Shown here one piece after another: positions 7,060 through 15,807 of a stretch of DNA of 41,801 nucleotides; the first letter of the stretch is position 1, and the number at the start of each line of letters is the position of its first letter. Below the pieces are notes generated by a model. It ran no database searches. It was not told the origin of the DNA and saw nothing but the letters and a program-made list of their open reading frames with translations. The position numbers and the translations under genes are program-made. This DNA comes from an uncultured Oscillibacter sp. (GTDB lineage: Bacteria > Bacillota > Clostridia > Oscillospirales > Oscillospiraceae): NCBI GenBank assembly GCA_950097035.1, contig CATNDT010000005.1, positions 1 to 41,801 of the forward strand. The letters are read 5' to 3'.

Positions 7060-9297
7060 ATGAAACAAGAGTTCTTGAAATATATCGGGTCGGAGGACGG
7101 ATTGGCCGGATATGCCCGCTCATATAAATTAGTCCTGTATAAAGTGTTTTTCTCCCTGATGGACGGCAATGGAATGGCACCCGGATACAGGGTGGCCGAA
7201 GCCTTCCGAGAGTTCTATGTTGACAGAGTCCGCCGTGGACTGAAAGCGGATATCAGAGTGGATTCTCGGATAGGAAATATCAACGAAAGCTCTGTGCAGG
7301 ATGTATATGAGGTTATACTGCTAAATCCGCTCAAACACATCGGCGATAAAGGGTATCTGTCGCGTAAAAGGGACTCGAACGGGAACGAGCAGTTTGTACT
7401 CAATCAGGAATTGCTGAAAGAGTTGACGAAAGAGGACATCGCGGATATTTTGGCGGTCGTGAACCAGAAGTTGGATTTATACTACGTAAGAGTTGATGGG
7501 AATGAGAGCGATATGACACTGCATGATCTCGTTTATCGATGGATGGATGAATACGCGGAGATCTTGTCTTCCGTCAAAGTGAACAGCGATTTTAAGAATC
7601 CGTTTCGAGAAATCATCTCTAAGGAAATTCCGACTCTGTTGACAGATCGGATGCCGGTCTCTTCACCGTACAGGGTCGTTGGGAGTTATGGAAAGGGGCG
7701 TTGGACAGATGTCCCGTGGATCGCCGTTTTCGATTCGAGAATTACAACCTCAGCGCAAAAGGGCGTCTACATTGTGTACTTGCTGAACAAAGACACCAAG
7801 ACGCTTTATTTGACGCTCAATCAAGGCGCTACGAACGCGGCGCAAAGTGACGGGACCAACGAGGAGACAAAGCCCGTAACCTTTACATCAATTGCACTTT
7901 CTCAAAACGAAAAAATGATGCAGCAGCTTCAAAGTAACGCCGAAAAGATTAGAGCGATGATCGGTGACACCGTACAGATGTATGGCCAAATTGATAGCGG
8001 TTCTCCCGGTTATGATGCCGGGGTAATTTACTACAAGGAATACACGTTAAACAGTCTTCCGGATGATTCCGGGCTCATTTCGGATTTGCGCGATTTTCTG
8101 GCTTTATATGCGGATTATTACAGCAAGATCTCGGGAGGTAAAGAAGTGTTGTCGGTCAAGGATACGGTCGGCCAAATCAAAAGCTACATTGCGGCCAGGG
8201 GCTTCTCCTATGAAGACGGTTTGGTCGAAAATTTCTATCTCAGCCTCAAATCCAAACCCTTTGTGATCCTTGCCGGCACCTCCGGTACCGGCAAGACCCG
8301 CTTGGTCAAGCTGTTTGCGGAAGCGGTGGGGGCCACCACGGAAAACGGCAGATACAAGATGGTACCCGTCCGTCCGGATTGGTCGGACTCCTCCGACCTT
8401 TTCGGTCATGTGGATCTGAACGGAAACTTTATTCCGGGGGCAATTCTTGATTTTATAAAGCAAGCCGAGATCGACAGGGAGCATCCGTATTTTCTCTGCC
8501 TGGATGAAATGAACCTGGCCCGTGTGGAGTACTATTTCAGTGACATCCTGTCTGTCATTGAAACCAGGGATCTTGCGGATGGGAGGATCCTTTCCGACCC
8601 GCTCGTCACCGATACATATTACGGGCCCGATAAGGCTGCAGCCGGACACTACGGGACGATTCTGTTCCCGGAGAGCCTTTATATTGTCGGCACCGTCAAC
8701 ATGGATGAGACAACCTTCCCCTTCAGCCGGAAGGTTCTGGACCGTGCCAACACAATTGAGTTTTCCTATGTTGATCTTATCCCGGATTTTGAGGCGTTCT
8801 CTCTCGAAGCGCCGCGAGCGTTGAGCATGAAGAACCCGTTTCTCAAAACGGAGTATTTATTGCTGAGTCAATGCGCCGGGGAAAGCGAGGCTGTGACCGG
8901 CTATTGTCTCGGATTGCAAAAGATCAACGGCATTCTCCAAAAAGCGAACGCCCACGTGGGGTACCGCGTCAGGGATGAGATCGTCTTCTACTTGCTCAAT
9001 AACAGGAGATCCAATCTGCTGCCGGAAGACCAGGCTATGGATAACGAGCTGATGCAGAAGATCCTCCCCCGCGTGCAAGGCAGCGGCGTTTCCGTGAAAA
9101 CCATGTTATGTGAGTTGTTCAAGGTCTGTGCCGGCGATTATGAAGGATACCAGGTGCAGAGCGATCATGTCAGTGATCAAATGCGAAAGGCATTGCACGA
9201 CGCGGGCCGCAAGATCAAGTACCGGCACAGCGCGGAAAAGATTGAGCTTATGATAAGGAGATTTGAAGAGGATGGCTTCACTTCGTACTGGCTCTGA
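7060..9297 (+). CDS. McrB-type AAA+ GTPase with DUF3578 (MrcB N-terminal) domain
   Basis: 745 residues from the ATG at 7060, which has AGGGAG 7 bases upstream. The frame is open further, to 6874, but that start would precede the promoter. Residues 1 to about 190 are helical and unassigned. Residues of about 190-380 match the DUF3578 type of DNA-reading domain (GRWTDVPWIAVFDSRIT, GVYIVYLLN, LYLTLNQG). The GTPase core has Walker A GTSGTGKT at 406-413, Walker B CLDEMNLARVE at D482/E483, and VNMDETT at 546-552 in place of the MNTADRS signature. It is followed, with an overlap of about 26 bases, by the DUF2357 nuclease gene. Together they form a second McrBC-like system of a different subfamily from 979-4163. 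Confidence 0.82.
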   Translation: MKQEFLKYIGSEDGLAGYARSYKLVLYKVFFSLMDGNGMAPGYRVAEAFREFYVDRVRRGLKADIRVDSRIGNINESSVQDVYEVILLNPLKHIGDKGYLSRKRDSNGNEQFVLNQELLKELTKEDIADILAVVNQKLDLYYVRVDGNESDMTLHDLVYRWMDEYAEILSSVKVNSDFKNPFREIISKEIPTLLTDRMPVSSPYRVVGSYGKGRWTDVPWIAVFDSRITTSAQKGVYIVYLLNKDTKTLYLTLNQGATNAAQSDGTNEETKPVTFTSIALSQNEKMMQQLQSNAEKIRAMIGDTVQMYGQIDSGSPGYDAGVIYYKEYTLNSLPDDSGLISDLRDFLALYADYYSKISGGKEVLSVKDTVGQIKSYIAARGFSYEDGLVENFYLSLKSKPFVILAGTSGTGKTRLVKLFAEAVGATTENGRYKMVPVRPDWSDSSDLFGHVDLNGNFIPGAILDFIKQAEIDREHPYFLCLDEMNLARVEYYFSDILSVIETRDLADGRILSDPLVTDTYYGPDKAAAGHYGTILFPESLYIVGTVNMDETTFPFSRKVLDRANTIEFSYVDLIPDFEAFSLEAPRALSMKNPFLKTEYLLLSQCAGESEAVTGYCLGLQKINGILQKANAHVGYRVRDEIVFYLLNNRRSNLLPEDQAMDNELMQKILPRVQGSGVSVKTMLCELFKVCAGDYEGYQVQSDHVSDQMRKALHDAGRKIKYRHSAEKIELMIRRFEEDGFTSYWL

Positions 9298-11755
9298 CGA
9301 ACTGGTATATATCCAAACGGATCAAGTGAGCGTAACCGTAAAGGGGCAGGCCTCGCATCCAAATCATCAGGGAGCGGAGCGCTCTGAGAAGGAATCCTTT
9401 CTCAAAGTGTTTTGTGATGAGCCGTTTGAAATCAACCTGAAAGGAGATGCCGCGCCTGCTGCAAAGCAGGTTGCCGGCAACTCCTGTTTGGGTGAATACA
9501 GAACAGTTCCTCTCTTCTATGAGCAGCAGCGTTATGAAATTGTGATTGAGTCTCTCGGCGATCCCGGAGTTGAGTTCTGGCACGACAATTTCCATATCCG
9601 CAACAAAGTGACCTCGGTGGGGCGGAGTGAGAAAATTTTATCCGGTGTGATCAATTTCGGCAATGAGATCGGAATGTCCGATCTGGTCATCCGCGTAAAT
9701 GGGAACGACTATTTACGGATCGTAATAGAGGTCTTTCCCTCAAAAATCAACTATAAAGACGATTATCAGGCAATCGTTGCCGACGTCACTGCCGAAGTTT
9801 ACAACATCGTTTTCGATCTGCTGAAAAAGACCTATTCGGGATACCGCCAAAATGAGAGGATCGGAAGCAGTCCTGTGGAGTTTTTTGCCATCATCAGTAA
9901 AATCTATAGGGACTTCATCAAAGCCGCGGACATGATCCTGCGGCAGCCGCACCATGAGCTGATGACGGTCCACGAGGTGCTCCCCAGCCATAAGATCAAA
10001 GCGACAGATGTTCGCGGTATCCGTTGGCTTGAAAAGCATCCCCGGCATGTTGCCCGTGAGAGAGCGCGGTTTGCAGCCGACAAAGCGCTTGCGGTCAAAA
10101 GGCAAGTGACCTATGACACAAAGGAGAACCGGCTTGCCAAATATGTGCTCCAGTCGACAGCCAAAAAACTCGCCGGATTTCAGCAAAACTACCTGAAGCT
10201 GCAACGTGAGACCGACGGGGCCCTCATAGCGAAGCTCGACGGCATGATACAGGGGATTACCCGGCGATGCAACAGTGGCTTCCTGGCAGACGTCAGCCCT
10301 CACGAGGCATCCTCTGGGATGTCGCTGGTGTTTTCCATGGCGCCCGGGTATCGGGATCTGTATAAGTACTATTTGATGCTGCTGCGTGGGCTCTCCGTAA
10401 CAGGGGATCTTTTTCATATTTCCGTCAAGGATCTGGCCCTTCTCTATGAGTATTGGTGCTTTATCAAGCTCAACAGCCTGATGCGCGGCAGTGACCGGTA
10501 CGATCTCATATCGCAGGACATTGTAAAGGTCCAGGGAAACGGCCTCTATGTCTCCCTGGTGAAAGGAAAAGCGTCCCGTGTGCGGTATTGGAACCGGGCG
10601 ACGGGAGAACTGATTACGCTTTCCTATAATCCCACGGAAATTGATGTCCCCACAGTTGCCCAGAAGCCGGACAATGTTCTCACATTGGAAAAGAAAGGCG
10701 CGGATGTCCAATATGAGTATGTATTTGACGCAAAATATCGCCTCAATCCTGCGCTTCCGGGCACGGATTACTATCATGCTGTCAGCCATACCCCCGGCCC
10801 GGAGGTCGAGGACATCAATACCATGCACCGGTACCGTGACGCCATTGTGTACCGAAGCGGCGCCGCCCCCTTTGAGCGGACAATGTTTGGCGCGTATGTG
10901 CTCTTCCCCTATCACAACGAGGCGGAGTACCGGAATCACCGCTTCTTTGAGAGCATTGACAAAGTAAATATCGGCGGACTTCCGTTTTTGCCCTCCGCGA
11001 CCACTATGGTTACTGAGATGCTGGACCAACTGATCGCGGACTCGCCCGCTTCCGCCTTTGAGCGGGCAACCTTGCCCAGGGGCGTGGAAGCGAAGCTGGC
11101 AAAGGTGGATTGGGCCACCAGGGATGTGCTGATCGGCGTACTGGGCAGCACATCTCAGCTTGAGACCTGCCTGGAGCATCGTTTTTACCATATTCCCGCG
11201 GAACGCCTGAAGGACAGCGATTTTCCCATCCGGTATATTGCCATTTACCAGTCTAAAAAATTATTTGGCGTCAGGGCAGGCGTGCGGTACTATGGCGAGG
11301 TCACAAAATGCATCCCTGTCCGAAGAGATGAGATCAGGGAAATCCCGGCCCGGCGCGGCGCGGAAAGTGTTCTTTATTACCGCTTTGAAGTGAAAGAGTG
11401 GAAGCAGCTGAGTAAGCCGATCACCGCCAAAGAAATGGGCTTTGTGAGGAGCTTTACCAATTTGTTCCTGCTTGAACACAGTGCGGAGATGCCGGAGCTT
11501 TGGATCCGCTCTGAAGAGGAATACCGACTCTATTCCGAGCTGAAGCGGGCGATCAATGATACGACGATCAACGACAGGGAGAATCGCCTTGGCTTCGATT
11601 TTGGAAGTTTTACACTTGTATTTGAGGATGGTCAAATATTGATCTCCAAGGGGAAACAAATCTTTGCCAAGTATGCCATTTCGGATTTCTCCAGGCGCCC
11701 CAACACGGTGTTTCAGCAGATGCGGAGGGAGATTTCCCGCCTTGAAGGATCGTAG
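9272..11755 (+). CDS. DUF2357 / PD-(D/E)XK (PDDEXK_7) McrC-like nuclease
   Basis: 827 residues from the ATG at 9272, overlapping the upstream GTPase. The N-terminal half (VPLFYEQQRYEIVIESLG, NFGNEIGMSDLVIRVNG) matches DUF2357. The C-terminal part contains the DUF524/PDDEXK_7 nuclease with VFDAKYRLNP, where D486-A-K488 is the expected catalytic strand, followed by MHRYRDAIVYR. In known gene pairs this protein takes the place of McrC next to an McrB GTPase. The large N-terminal half probably docks on the GTPase or recognises nucleic acid. The frame is intact. The following 180 bases contain no obvious terminator. Confidence 0.82.
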   Translation: MASLRTGSDELVYIQTDQVSVTVKGQASHPNHQGAERSEKESFLKVFCDEPFEINLKGDAAPAAKQVAGNSCLGEYRTVPLFYEQQRYEIVIESLGDPGVEFWHDNFHIRNKVTSVGRSEKILSGVINFGNEIGMSDLVIRVNGNDYLRIVIEVFPSKINYKDDYQAIVADVTAEVYNIVFDLLKKTYSGYRQNERIGSSPVEFFAIISKIYRDFIKAADMILRQPHHELMTVHEVLPSHKIKATDVRGIRWLEKHPRHVARERARFAADKALAVKRQVTYDTKENRLAKYVLQSTAKKLAGFQQNYLKLQRETDGALIAKLDGMIQGITRRCNSGFLADVSPHEASSGMSLVFSMAPGYRDLYKYYLMLLRGLSVTGDLFHISVKDLALLYEYWCFIKLNSLMRGSDRYDLISQDIVKVQGNGLYVSLVKGKASRVRYWNRATGELITLSYNPTEIDVPTVAQKPDNVLTLEKKGADVQYEYVFDAKYRLNPALPGTDYYHAVSHTPGPEVEDINTMHRYRDAIVYRSGAAPFERTMFGAYVLFPYHNEAEYRNHRFFESIDKVNIGGLPFLPSATTMVTEMLDQLIADSPASAFERATLPRGVEAKLAKVDWATRDVLIGVLGSTSQLETCLEHRFYHIPAERLKDSDFPIRYIAIYQSKKLFGVRAGVRYYGEVTKCIPVRRDEIREIPARRGAESVLYYRFEVKEWKQLSKPITAKEMGFVRSFTNLFLLEHSAEMPELWIRSEEEYRLYSELKRAINDTTINDRENRLGFDFGSFTLVFEDGQILISKGKQIFAKYAISDFSRRPNTVFQQMRREISRLEGS

Positions 11756-11936
11756 TGCTTCCAGCCCCATACAATCGCCTGCCGGATCATATCATGGAAA
11801 ACCATTCACCCAACAGGTAAAAATGTTGAGGACGATGCATGCTGTAAGCGATGTATTTCAAGTACATCAAATACAACATACAGTCAGCTCATTCTTGAGG
11901 AATTGGTTTACAAATAGAGTGTCCAGGCAAAAGAAA
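11756..11936. other. Gap between the convergent nuclease and LysR genes, with a small inverted repeat
   Basis: No gene is present. A perfect 6-bp inverted repeat, GATGTA (11850-11855) and TACATC (11863-11868) around TTTCAAG, resembles the centre of the LysR operator at 12859-12889. It is followed by no U-tract. It may be a secondary regulator site or chance. Confidence 0.3.
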
Positions 11937-12818
11937 TCAGCTTTCCCACTCACTTTTCAACAGACGCAGAAACTCTTTGGACGCTTTTGAGAAAACCTGA
12001 TACTTCTTCCACACGATGCAAAGCCCAGCTTCTAATCTCGGATACAGCGGTCGAAAGCAAAGCTCACTGTCCCCGGTAGTATTGATAATTTTGTCCAGTG
12101 CGATGGCATACCCAATCCCTTTCTTTACAAAAATGGAGGCGTTAAAGATCAGATCATAGGTCATCACAATATTTAGTTTGCTGACCTCTTTTTTCAGCCA
12201 AGCCATCATATCGCTGCTGATAGAGGTCTGGTGAGATACAATCAGCGGCTTGTCCCACAAGTCCTCGGCACATATAACGTCTTTCTCTGCCAGCGGGCTG
12301 TCCTTCCGCATGAGGACACCCCAAATGTCGCTGATTGGAAGCCGCATATAATCGTACTTGCTCACATCCACCGGACCCACCAGAAGCCCAAAGTCAATCA
12401 ATCCTTTATCCAGCTTTTCCGTTACAATTCCAGCATCGCCGCTGTAAATGTGATAGTGAATCAGGGGATATTTTTTCTGCAATTTCTCTGCCGTCTGCGC
12501 GAATAAGGAGATCGCGTCCGTTTCACCACCTCCGATATAAATTTCACCGTTGATCGTTTCGTCCGAGCTGGCCAACTCCGCTTTGGTCTTTTCCATCAAG
12601 TCAATCATTTCTTCTGCACGCTTACGGAGCAGCATCCCATCCTCCGTAAGCGTGACTTTTTTGCTCCCACGAATGAGCAGTTTTTTTCCCAACTCATCCT
12701 CCAAGTCCTTTAGCTGCCGGGAGAGCGGAGGCTGTGTCATTCGCAGGGTTTCCGCCGCTTTGGTAATGCTTTCTTCCCTCGCTACCGCTAGAAAATATTG
12801 TAAAACTCGTATGTCCAA
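11937..12818 (-). CDS. LysR family transcriptional regulator
   Basis: 293 residues with a TTG start at 12818. The start is chosen because a perfect AAGGAGG lies 7 bases upstream and because the protein begins exactly at the LysR winged-helix domain (MDIRVLQYFLAVAREESITK, then AAETLRMTQPPLSRQLKDLE). The C-terminal part is a periplasmic-binding-protein-like effector domain (GEIYIGGGETDAISL and following). It is transcribed away from the redox operon at 12956-18437, the classic layout in which a LysR protein activates its divergent neighbour and represses itself. The ligand is unknown; oxidised small molecules, aldehydes or quinones would fit the target genes, by inference. Confidence 0.92.
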   Translation of the reverse strand: MDIRVLQYFLAVAREESITKAAETLRMTQPPLSRQLKDLEDELGKKLLIRGSKKVTLTEDGMLLRKRAEEMIDLMEKTKAELASSDETINGEIYIGGGETDAISLFAQTAEKLQKKYPLIHYHIYSGDAGIVTEKLDKGLIDFGLLVGPVDVSKYDYMRLPISDIWGVLMRKDSPLAEKDVICAEDLWDKPLIVSHQTSISSDMMAWLKKEVSKLNIVMTYDLIFNASIFVKKGIGYAIALDKIINTTGDSELCFRPLYPRLEAGLCIVWKKYQVFSKASKEFLRLLKSEWES

Positions 12819-12848
12819 AAGAAAACCTCCTTGTTGTCTCTGGTTTTC

Positions 12849-12877
12849 ATTATATCGGGAAGATGCATACTTTTCAA
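12849..12877 (-). promoter_or_regulatory. Predicted lysR promoter, -35 inside the LysR operator
   Basis: On the minus strand TTGAAA (12872-12877) and TATAAT (12849-12854) are 17 bases apart. The -35 hexamer sits at the centre of the 31-bp palindrome, so regulator bound there should block its own promoter. Confidence 0.65.
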
Positions 12878-12889
12878 GTATGCATCTTC
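12859..12889. promoter_or_regulatory. LysR-type operator, 31-bp palindrome
   Basis: Perfect 14-bp arms (GAAGATGCATACTT and its reverse complement) flank TTC. The core is ATAC-N7-GTAT, which is the T-N11-A box of LysR proteins. Its centre lies about 66 bases upstream of the predicted operon start site near 12940, the usual position of a LysR recognition site, and it overlaps the lysR -35. Confidence 0.8.
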
Positions 12890-12904
12890 ATTCTTTATAT
12901 GTAT

Positions 12905-12933
12905 TTGATATTTTGAGGTTTTGCCGATATAAT
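12905..12933 (+). promoter_or_regulatory. Predicted promoter of the redox operon
   Basis: TTGATA (12905-12910) and TATAAT (12928-12933) are separated by 17 bases. A ribosome site AAGGAGG at 12942-12948 precedes the ATG at 12956. The hexamers are near consensus, so LysR may modulate rather than fully switch this operon. Confidence 0.8.
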
Positions 12934-12955
12934 CCCACCATAAGGAGGCGGGACT

Positions 12956-13186
12956 ATGACAGAGAGGACGAAACAGGAGCAGGCCGTTGTTGCCAACCTT
13001 GTTGATGCCGGATGCGGCAATGAGCTGATTGAACAGTTTATGGACCTTCTGAACACAGGCAGGAAAGAAGCAGGGCTGTCCCTGCTTGCAAAACACCGCC
13101 GCTTTTTACTGGATTGTTACCATGCGGATCAGAAGAAAACTGACTGTCTGGACTACCTGATCTACAAAATGAATCAAAATCAGTAA
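12956..13186 (+). CDS. Small conserved protein of unknown function, first gene of the redox operon
   Basis: 76 residues, start ATG with AAGGAGG 7 bases upstream. It is helical and charged, with two cysteines of possible interest (DAGCGNELIEQF and FLLDCYHADQKKTDCLDYL). It has no signal peptide or membrane segment. Short proteins of this type (with an IEQFMDLL-like core and a KKTDCLDYLIY-like tail) occur next to LysR-controlled oxidoreductase genes in other Clostridia, to my recollection. I do not recognise a named domain. The first position behind the operon promoter suggests a regulatory or accessory role. Confidence 0.75.
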   Translation: MTERTKQEQAVVANLVDAGCGNELIEQFMDLLNTGRKEAGLSLLAKHRRFLLDCYHADQKKTDCLDYLIYKMNQNQ

Positions 13187-13200
13187 AGGAGTATTTGACA

Positions 13201-14199
13201 ATGGAAAACCATGATACCCGCACATTCAAAATCGATTCCAACATTGAGATGACGCCTGTCCGCTTCCAGAACCGCTTTGGCATTGAACTGGCGGGACATC
13301 TCTATCTTCCGGAAGGATATGCCGCCCAGAAAAACGCCGCTATTATTGTTGCAGGTCCTTTCGGGGCTGTGAAGGAGCAGGCGGCGGGCCTCTATGCCCA
13401 GCAGTTTGCCTCCATGGGCTTTGTATCTTTGGCCTTTGACCCGTCCTTCGGCGGCGAAAGCGGCGGCGAGGTTCGCAATACCGCCTCCCCGGACATTTTT
13501 ACCGAGGATTACAGCGCCGCTGTGGACTACGTTGGCCTGCTGGAGTATGTGGACCGGGAGCGAATCGGGGCTGTGGGCATTTGCGGACTGTCCGGTATGG
13601 CTATTACCGCCGCTGGGACCGATACCAGAATTAAGGCGGTAGCCACTCTCTCCATGTACGATATGTCCCGTGATATGAGCCGGGGCCACATGGACTACTA
13701 CACTGAGGAACAGCGCATGAAGATCAAGCGATACTTCAGCGAGCAGCGGTGGAGGGACGCGGAGAGCGGAACCCATGCCTTGGGCAACCATGAGATTGGT
13801 TTTGATGTGGCTGGCAATCTGCTGACCGCCGCCATGGAGGTCCCGGAGGAATTGCCAGAGGGTTCTGACCCCGTTTTTGCTGCGTTCTTCCACTACTATG
13901 CAAAACGTGCCCGCCATCCCCGTGCTGTCAACTTCGTGTCCTCCTGGACAGCCACCATGCCGGTGTCCTTCTGGAACTTCCCGCTGATGACCAATATCAA
14001 GGAAGTTTCGCCCCGCCCCATTCTGCTGGTTGCTGGAGAGAATGCCCATTCTCGTTACTACTCCGAGGACGCCTATGCTGTGGCACGGGAGCCGAAGGAG
14101 CTGGTGATTGTTCCTGGCGCGGATCATGTTGACCTCTATGACAACTTCGATAAGATTCCCTTTGACAAGCTGGAATCTTTCTTCAAGAGCAATCTGTAA
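13201..14199 (+). CDS. Alpha/beta hydrolase, dienelactone-hydrolase/YcjY-like
   Basis: 332 residues from the ATG at 13201, with AAAGGAG about 9 bases upstream. The fold markers are AAIIVAGPFGAVKEQAAGLY (oxyanion loop), FDPSFGGESGG, the nucleophile elbow GICGLSGMAI, where a cysteine stands in the nucleophile position as in dienelactone hydrolases, and a C-terminal VPGADHVDLYD histidine. LVAGENAHSRYY supplies the likely acidic region. There is no signal peptide, so the enzyme is cytoplasmic. It would cleave an ester, lactone or related bond; the substrate is not known. It lies 14 bases after the preceding small gene. Confidence 0.8.
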   Translation: MENHDTRTFKIDSNIEMTPVRFQNRFGIELAGHLYLPEGYAAQKNAAIIVAGPFGAVKEQAAGLYAQQFASMGFVSLAFDPSFGGESGGEVRNTASPDIFTEDYSAAVDYVGLLEYVDRERIGAVGICGLSGMAITAAGTDTRIKAVATLSMYDMSRDMSRGHMDYYTEEQRMKIKRYFSEQRWRDAESGTHALGNHEIGFDVAGNLLTAAMEVPEELPEGSDPVFAAFFHYYAKRARHPRAVNFVSSWTATMPVSFWNFPLMTNIKEVSPRPILLVAGENAHSRYYSEDAYAVAREPKELVIVPGADHVDLYDNFDKIPFDKLESFFKSNL

Positions 14200-14225
14200 T
14201 TGAAACACAACAGGAGGAATTTCTG

Positions 14226-15167
14226 ATGAACACAATACCAAAAATTGCGCTGGGCGCATGGTCCTGGGGGGCTGGAGCGGCTGGAGGAGATCGGGTGTTT
14301 GGAAACCATTTGTTTGAAGATGATCTGCGCCCGGTTTTTGACAAGGCGCTGGAGTGCGGCCTGACCCTGTGGGATACTGCCGCCGTCTACGGTGAGGGGA
14401 CCTCTGAGCGTATCTTGGGCAGTTTTGTCAAAAATGTTGCCCGTGAGCAGGTGATCCTCTCCACTAAGTTCACTCCGCAGATCGCCAGCGATTCGCCGGA
14501 GGCCATGCAGGAAATGTTGGATGGAAGCAAAGCCCGCCTCCATGCGGATGTGATGGATGTGTACTGGATTCACAACCCCATGGATGTGGAGAAGTGGACC
14601 CCCGAGCTGATTCCTCTGGCACAGAGCGGCCAGATCAAGTCCATCGGCGTATCTAACCACAATCTGGCAGAGATCAAACGGGCCAATGAAATTTTGGGTG
14701 CTGCCGGTTTGAAAGTCAGCGCCGTCCAGAATCATTTTTCTCTGCTGCACCGTTCCTCGGAGCGGGCTGGGATTCTGGACTACTGCAAAGAGAATGGCAT
14801 CACCTTCTATGCCTATATGGTGCTGGAACAGGGCGCATTGTCCGGCAAGTATGATGCCGCTCACCCCTTCCCAGAGGGCAGCGACCGGGCCAGATGCTAC
14901 GGTTTTATTCTTCCGCAGTTGGGGAAGCTGATTGAAAAAATGCGGCAGGTCGGCAACAAATACCATGCCTCTCCCGCGCAGATTGCCACCGCCTGGGCCA
15001 TTGCGAAGGGAACCCTGCCCATTATCGGCGTGACAAAGGTGGAGCAGGTGGAAGCCGCTGCGAAAGCTGTGGAAATTGTACTGACAGCGGCCGAGGTCAC
15101 TGAACTGGAAGCCCTGGGTGATGCCGCCAACATCAATACGCTGCGTGAATGGGAAAAGGAGATGTGA
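14226..15167 (+). CDS. Aldo/keto reductase
   Basis: 313 residues, start ATG with AGGAGG about 7 bases upstream. The tetrad of the NADPH-dependent AKR superfamily is visible: Asp and Tyr in WDTAAVYGEGTSE, Lys in ILSTKFTP, and His in YWIHNPMD. The C-terminal part has SIGVSNHNLAEI and LPIIGVTK, which line the barrel and bind the cofactor phosphate. It is cytosolic and would reduce aldehydes or ketones. Its stop is 2 bases before the next ATG, showing tight coupling to the flavoprotein gene. Confidence 0.9.
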   Translation: MNTIPKIALGAWSWGAGAAGGDRVFGNHLFEDDLRPVFDKALECGLTLWDTAAVYGEGTSERILGSFVKNVAREQVILSTKFTPQIASDSPEAMQEMLDGSKARLHADVMDVYWIHNPMDVEKWTPELIPLAQSGQIKSIGVSNHNLAEIKRANEILGAAGLKVSAVQNHFSLLHRSSERAGILDYCKENGITFYAYMVLEQGALSGKYDAAHPFPEGSDRARCYGFILPQLGKLIEKMRQVGNKYHASPAQIATAWAIAKGTLPIIGVTKVEQVEAAAKAVEIVLTAAEVTELEALGDAANINTLREWEKEM

Positions 15168-15169
15168 GG

Positions 15170-15793
15170 ATGAAAGTTTTATTGCTGAACGGCAGTACCC
15201 GGAAGAATGGCTGCACCTATCTCGCGCTCTTAGAAGCGGCCAAGGTGCTGAACGCCGAAGGGATAGAAACGGAGATCGTCCAAATGGGCGGCGGTCCCAT
15301 CCGGGACTGCATCGGCTGCAACGGCTGTGCAGGAAAAGGCCAGTGTGTCTTTGGCGATGATCTGGTGAACGAAATCATTGCTAAGGCGAAGGCGGCGGAC
15401 GGCTTCGTATTTGGTTCCCCCGTCTACTACGCCCACCCCAGCGGACAGATTTTGTCCCTGCTGGACCGGCTGTTTTACGCTGGAGGCAGTGCGTTTACCC
15501 ATAAGCCGGGGGCTGCTGTGGTAACAGCCCGCCGCGCCGGGACCACCGCCTCGCTGGATGTGCTGAACAAGTACATGACGGATGCCCAAATGCCTGTTGT
15601 CACCTCTACCTATTGGAACATGGTCTTTGGTCCCGCCCCGGAGCTGATGGAACAGGACAAAGAGGGCCTCCAGACCATGCGGAACCTGGGCCGGAATATG
15701 GCGTGGCTGCTGAAATGTGTCCATGCTGGCGCACAGCAGGGCGTGACACCGCCTGCGGCGGAAACAGACCACTGGACGAATTTTAATCGTTAA
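15170..15793 (+). CDS. Iron-sulfur flavoprotein (NADPH-dependent FMN reductase-like)
   Basis: 207 residues from the ATG at 15170. The N-terminus MKVLLLNGSTRKNGCTYLAL is the FMN phosphate-binding loop of the flavodoxin-like FMN reductase family. The segment CIGCNGCAGKGQC has the compact spacing CX2CX2CX5C that binds a 4Fe-4S cluster in archaeal and clostridial iron-sulfur flavoproteins. The loop GSPVYYAHPSGQ then binds the flavin ring. It probably passes electrons from ferredoxin or NAD(P)H to a small acceptor in the cytoplasm. Its place between aldo/keto reductase and acetyltransferase genes supports a role in detoxifying reduction. Confidence 0.88.
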   Translation: MKVLLLNGSTRKNGCTYLALLEAAKVLNAEGIETEIVQMGGGPIRDCIGCNGCAGKGQCVFGDDLVNEIIAKAKAADGFVFGSPVYYAHPSGQILSLLDRLFYAGGSAFTHKPGAAVVTARRAGTTASLDVLNKYMTDAQMPVVTSTYWNMVFGPAPELMEQDKEGLQTMRNLGRNMAWLLKCVHAGAQQGVTPPAAETDHWTNFNR

Positions 15794-15807
15794 AGGAGGC
15801 AAAGGGT

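Noticed and set aside
9740-11191. A 483-codon open frame on the minus strand
   Set aside because: It lies wholly inside the DUF2357 nuclease gene in antisense, with composition typical of a shadow frame.
11850-11868. Inverted repeat as a terminator between the nuclease and lysR genes
   Set aside because: The stem is only 6 bp and AT-rich, with no T-run on either strand.
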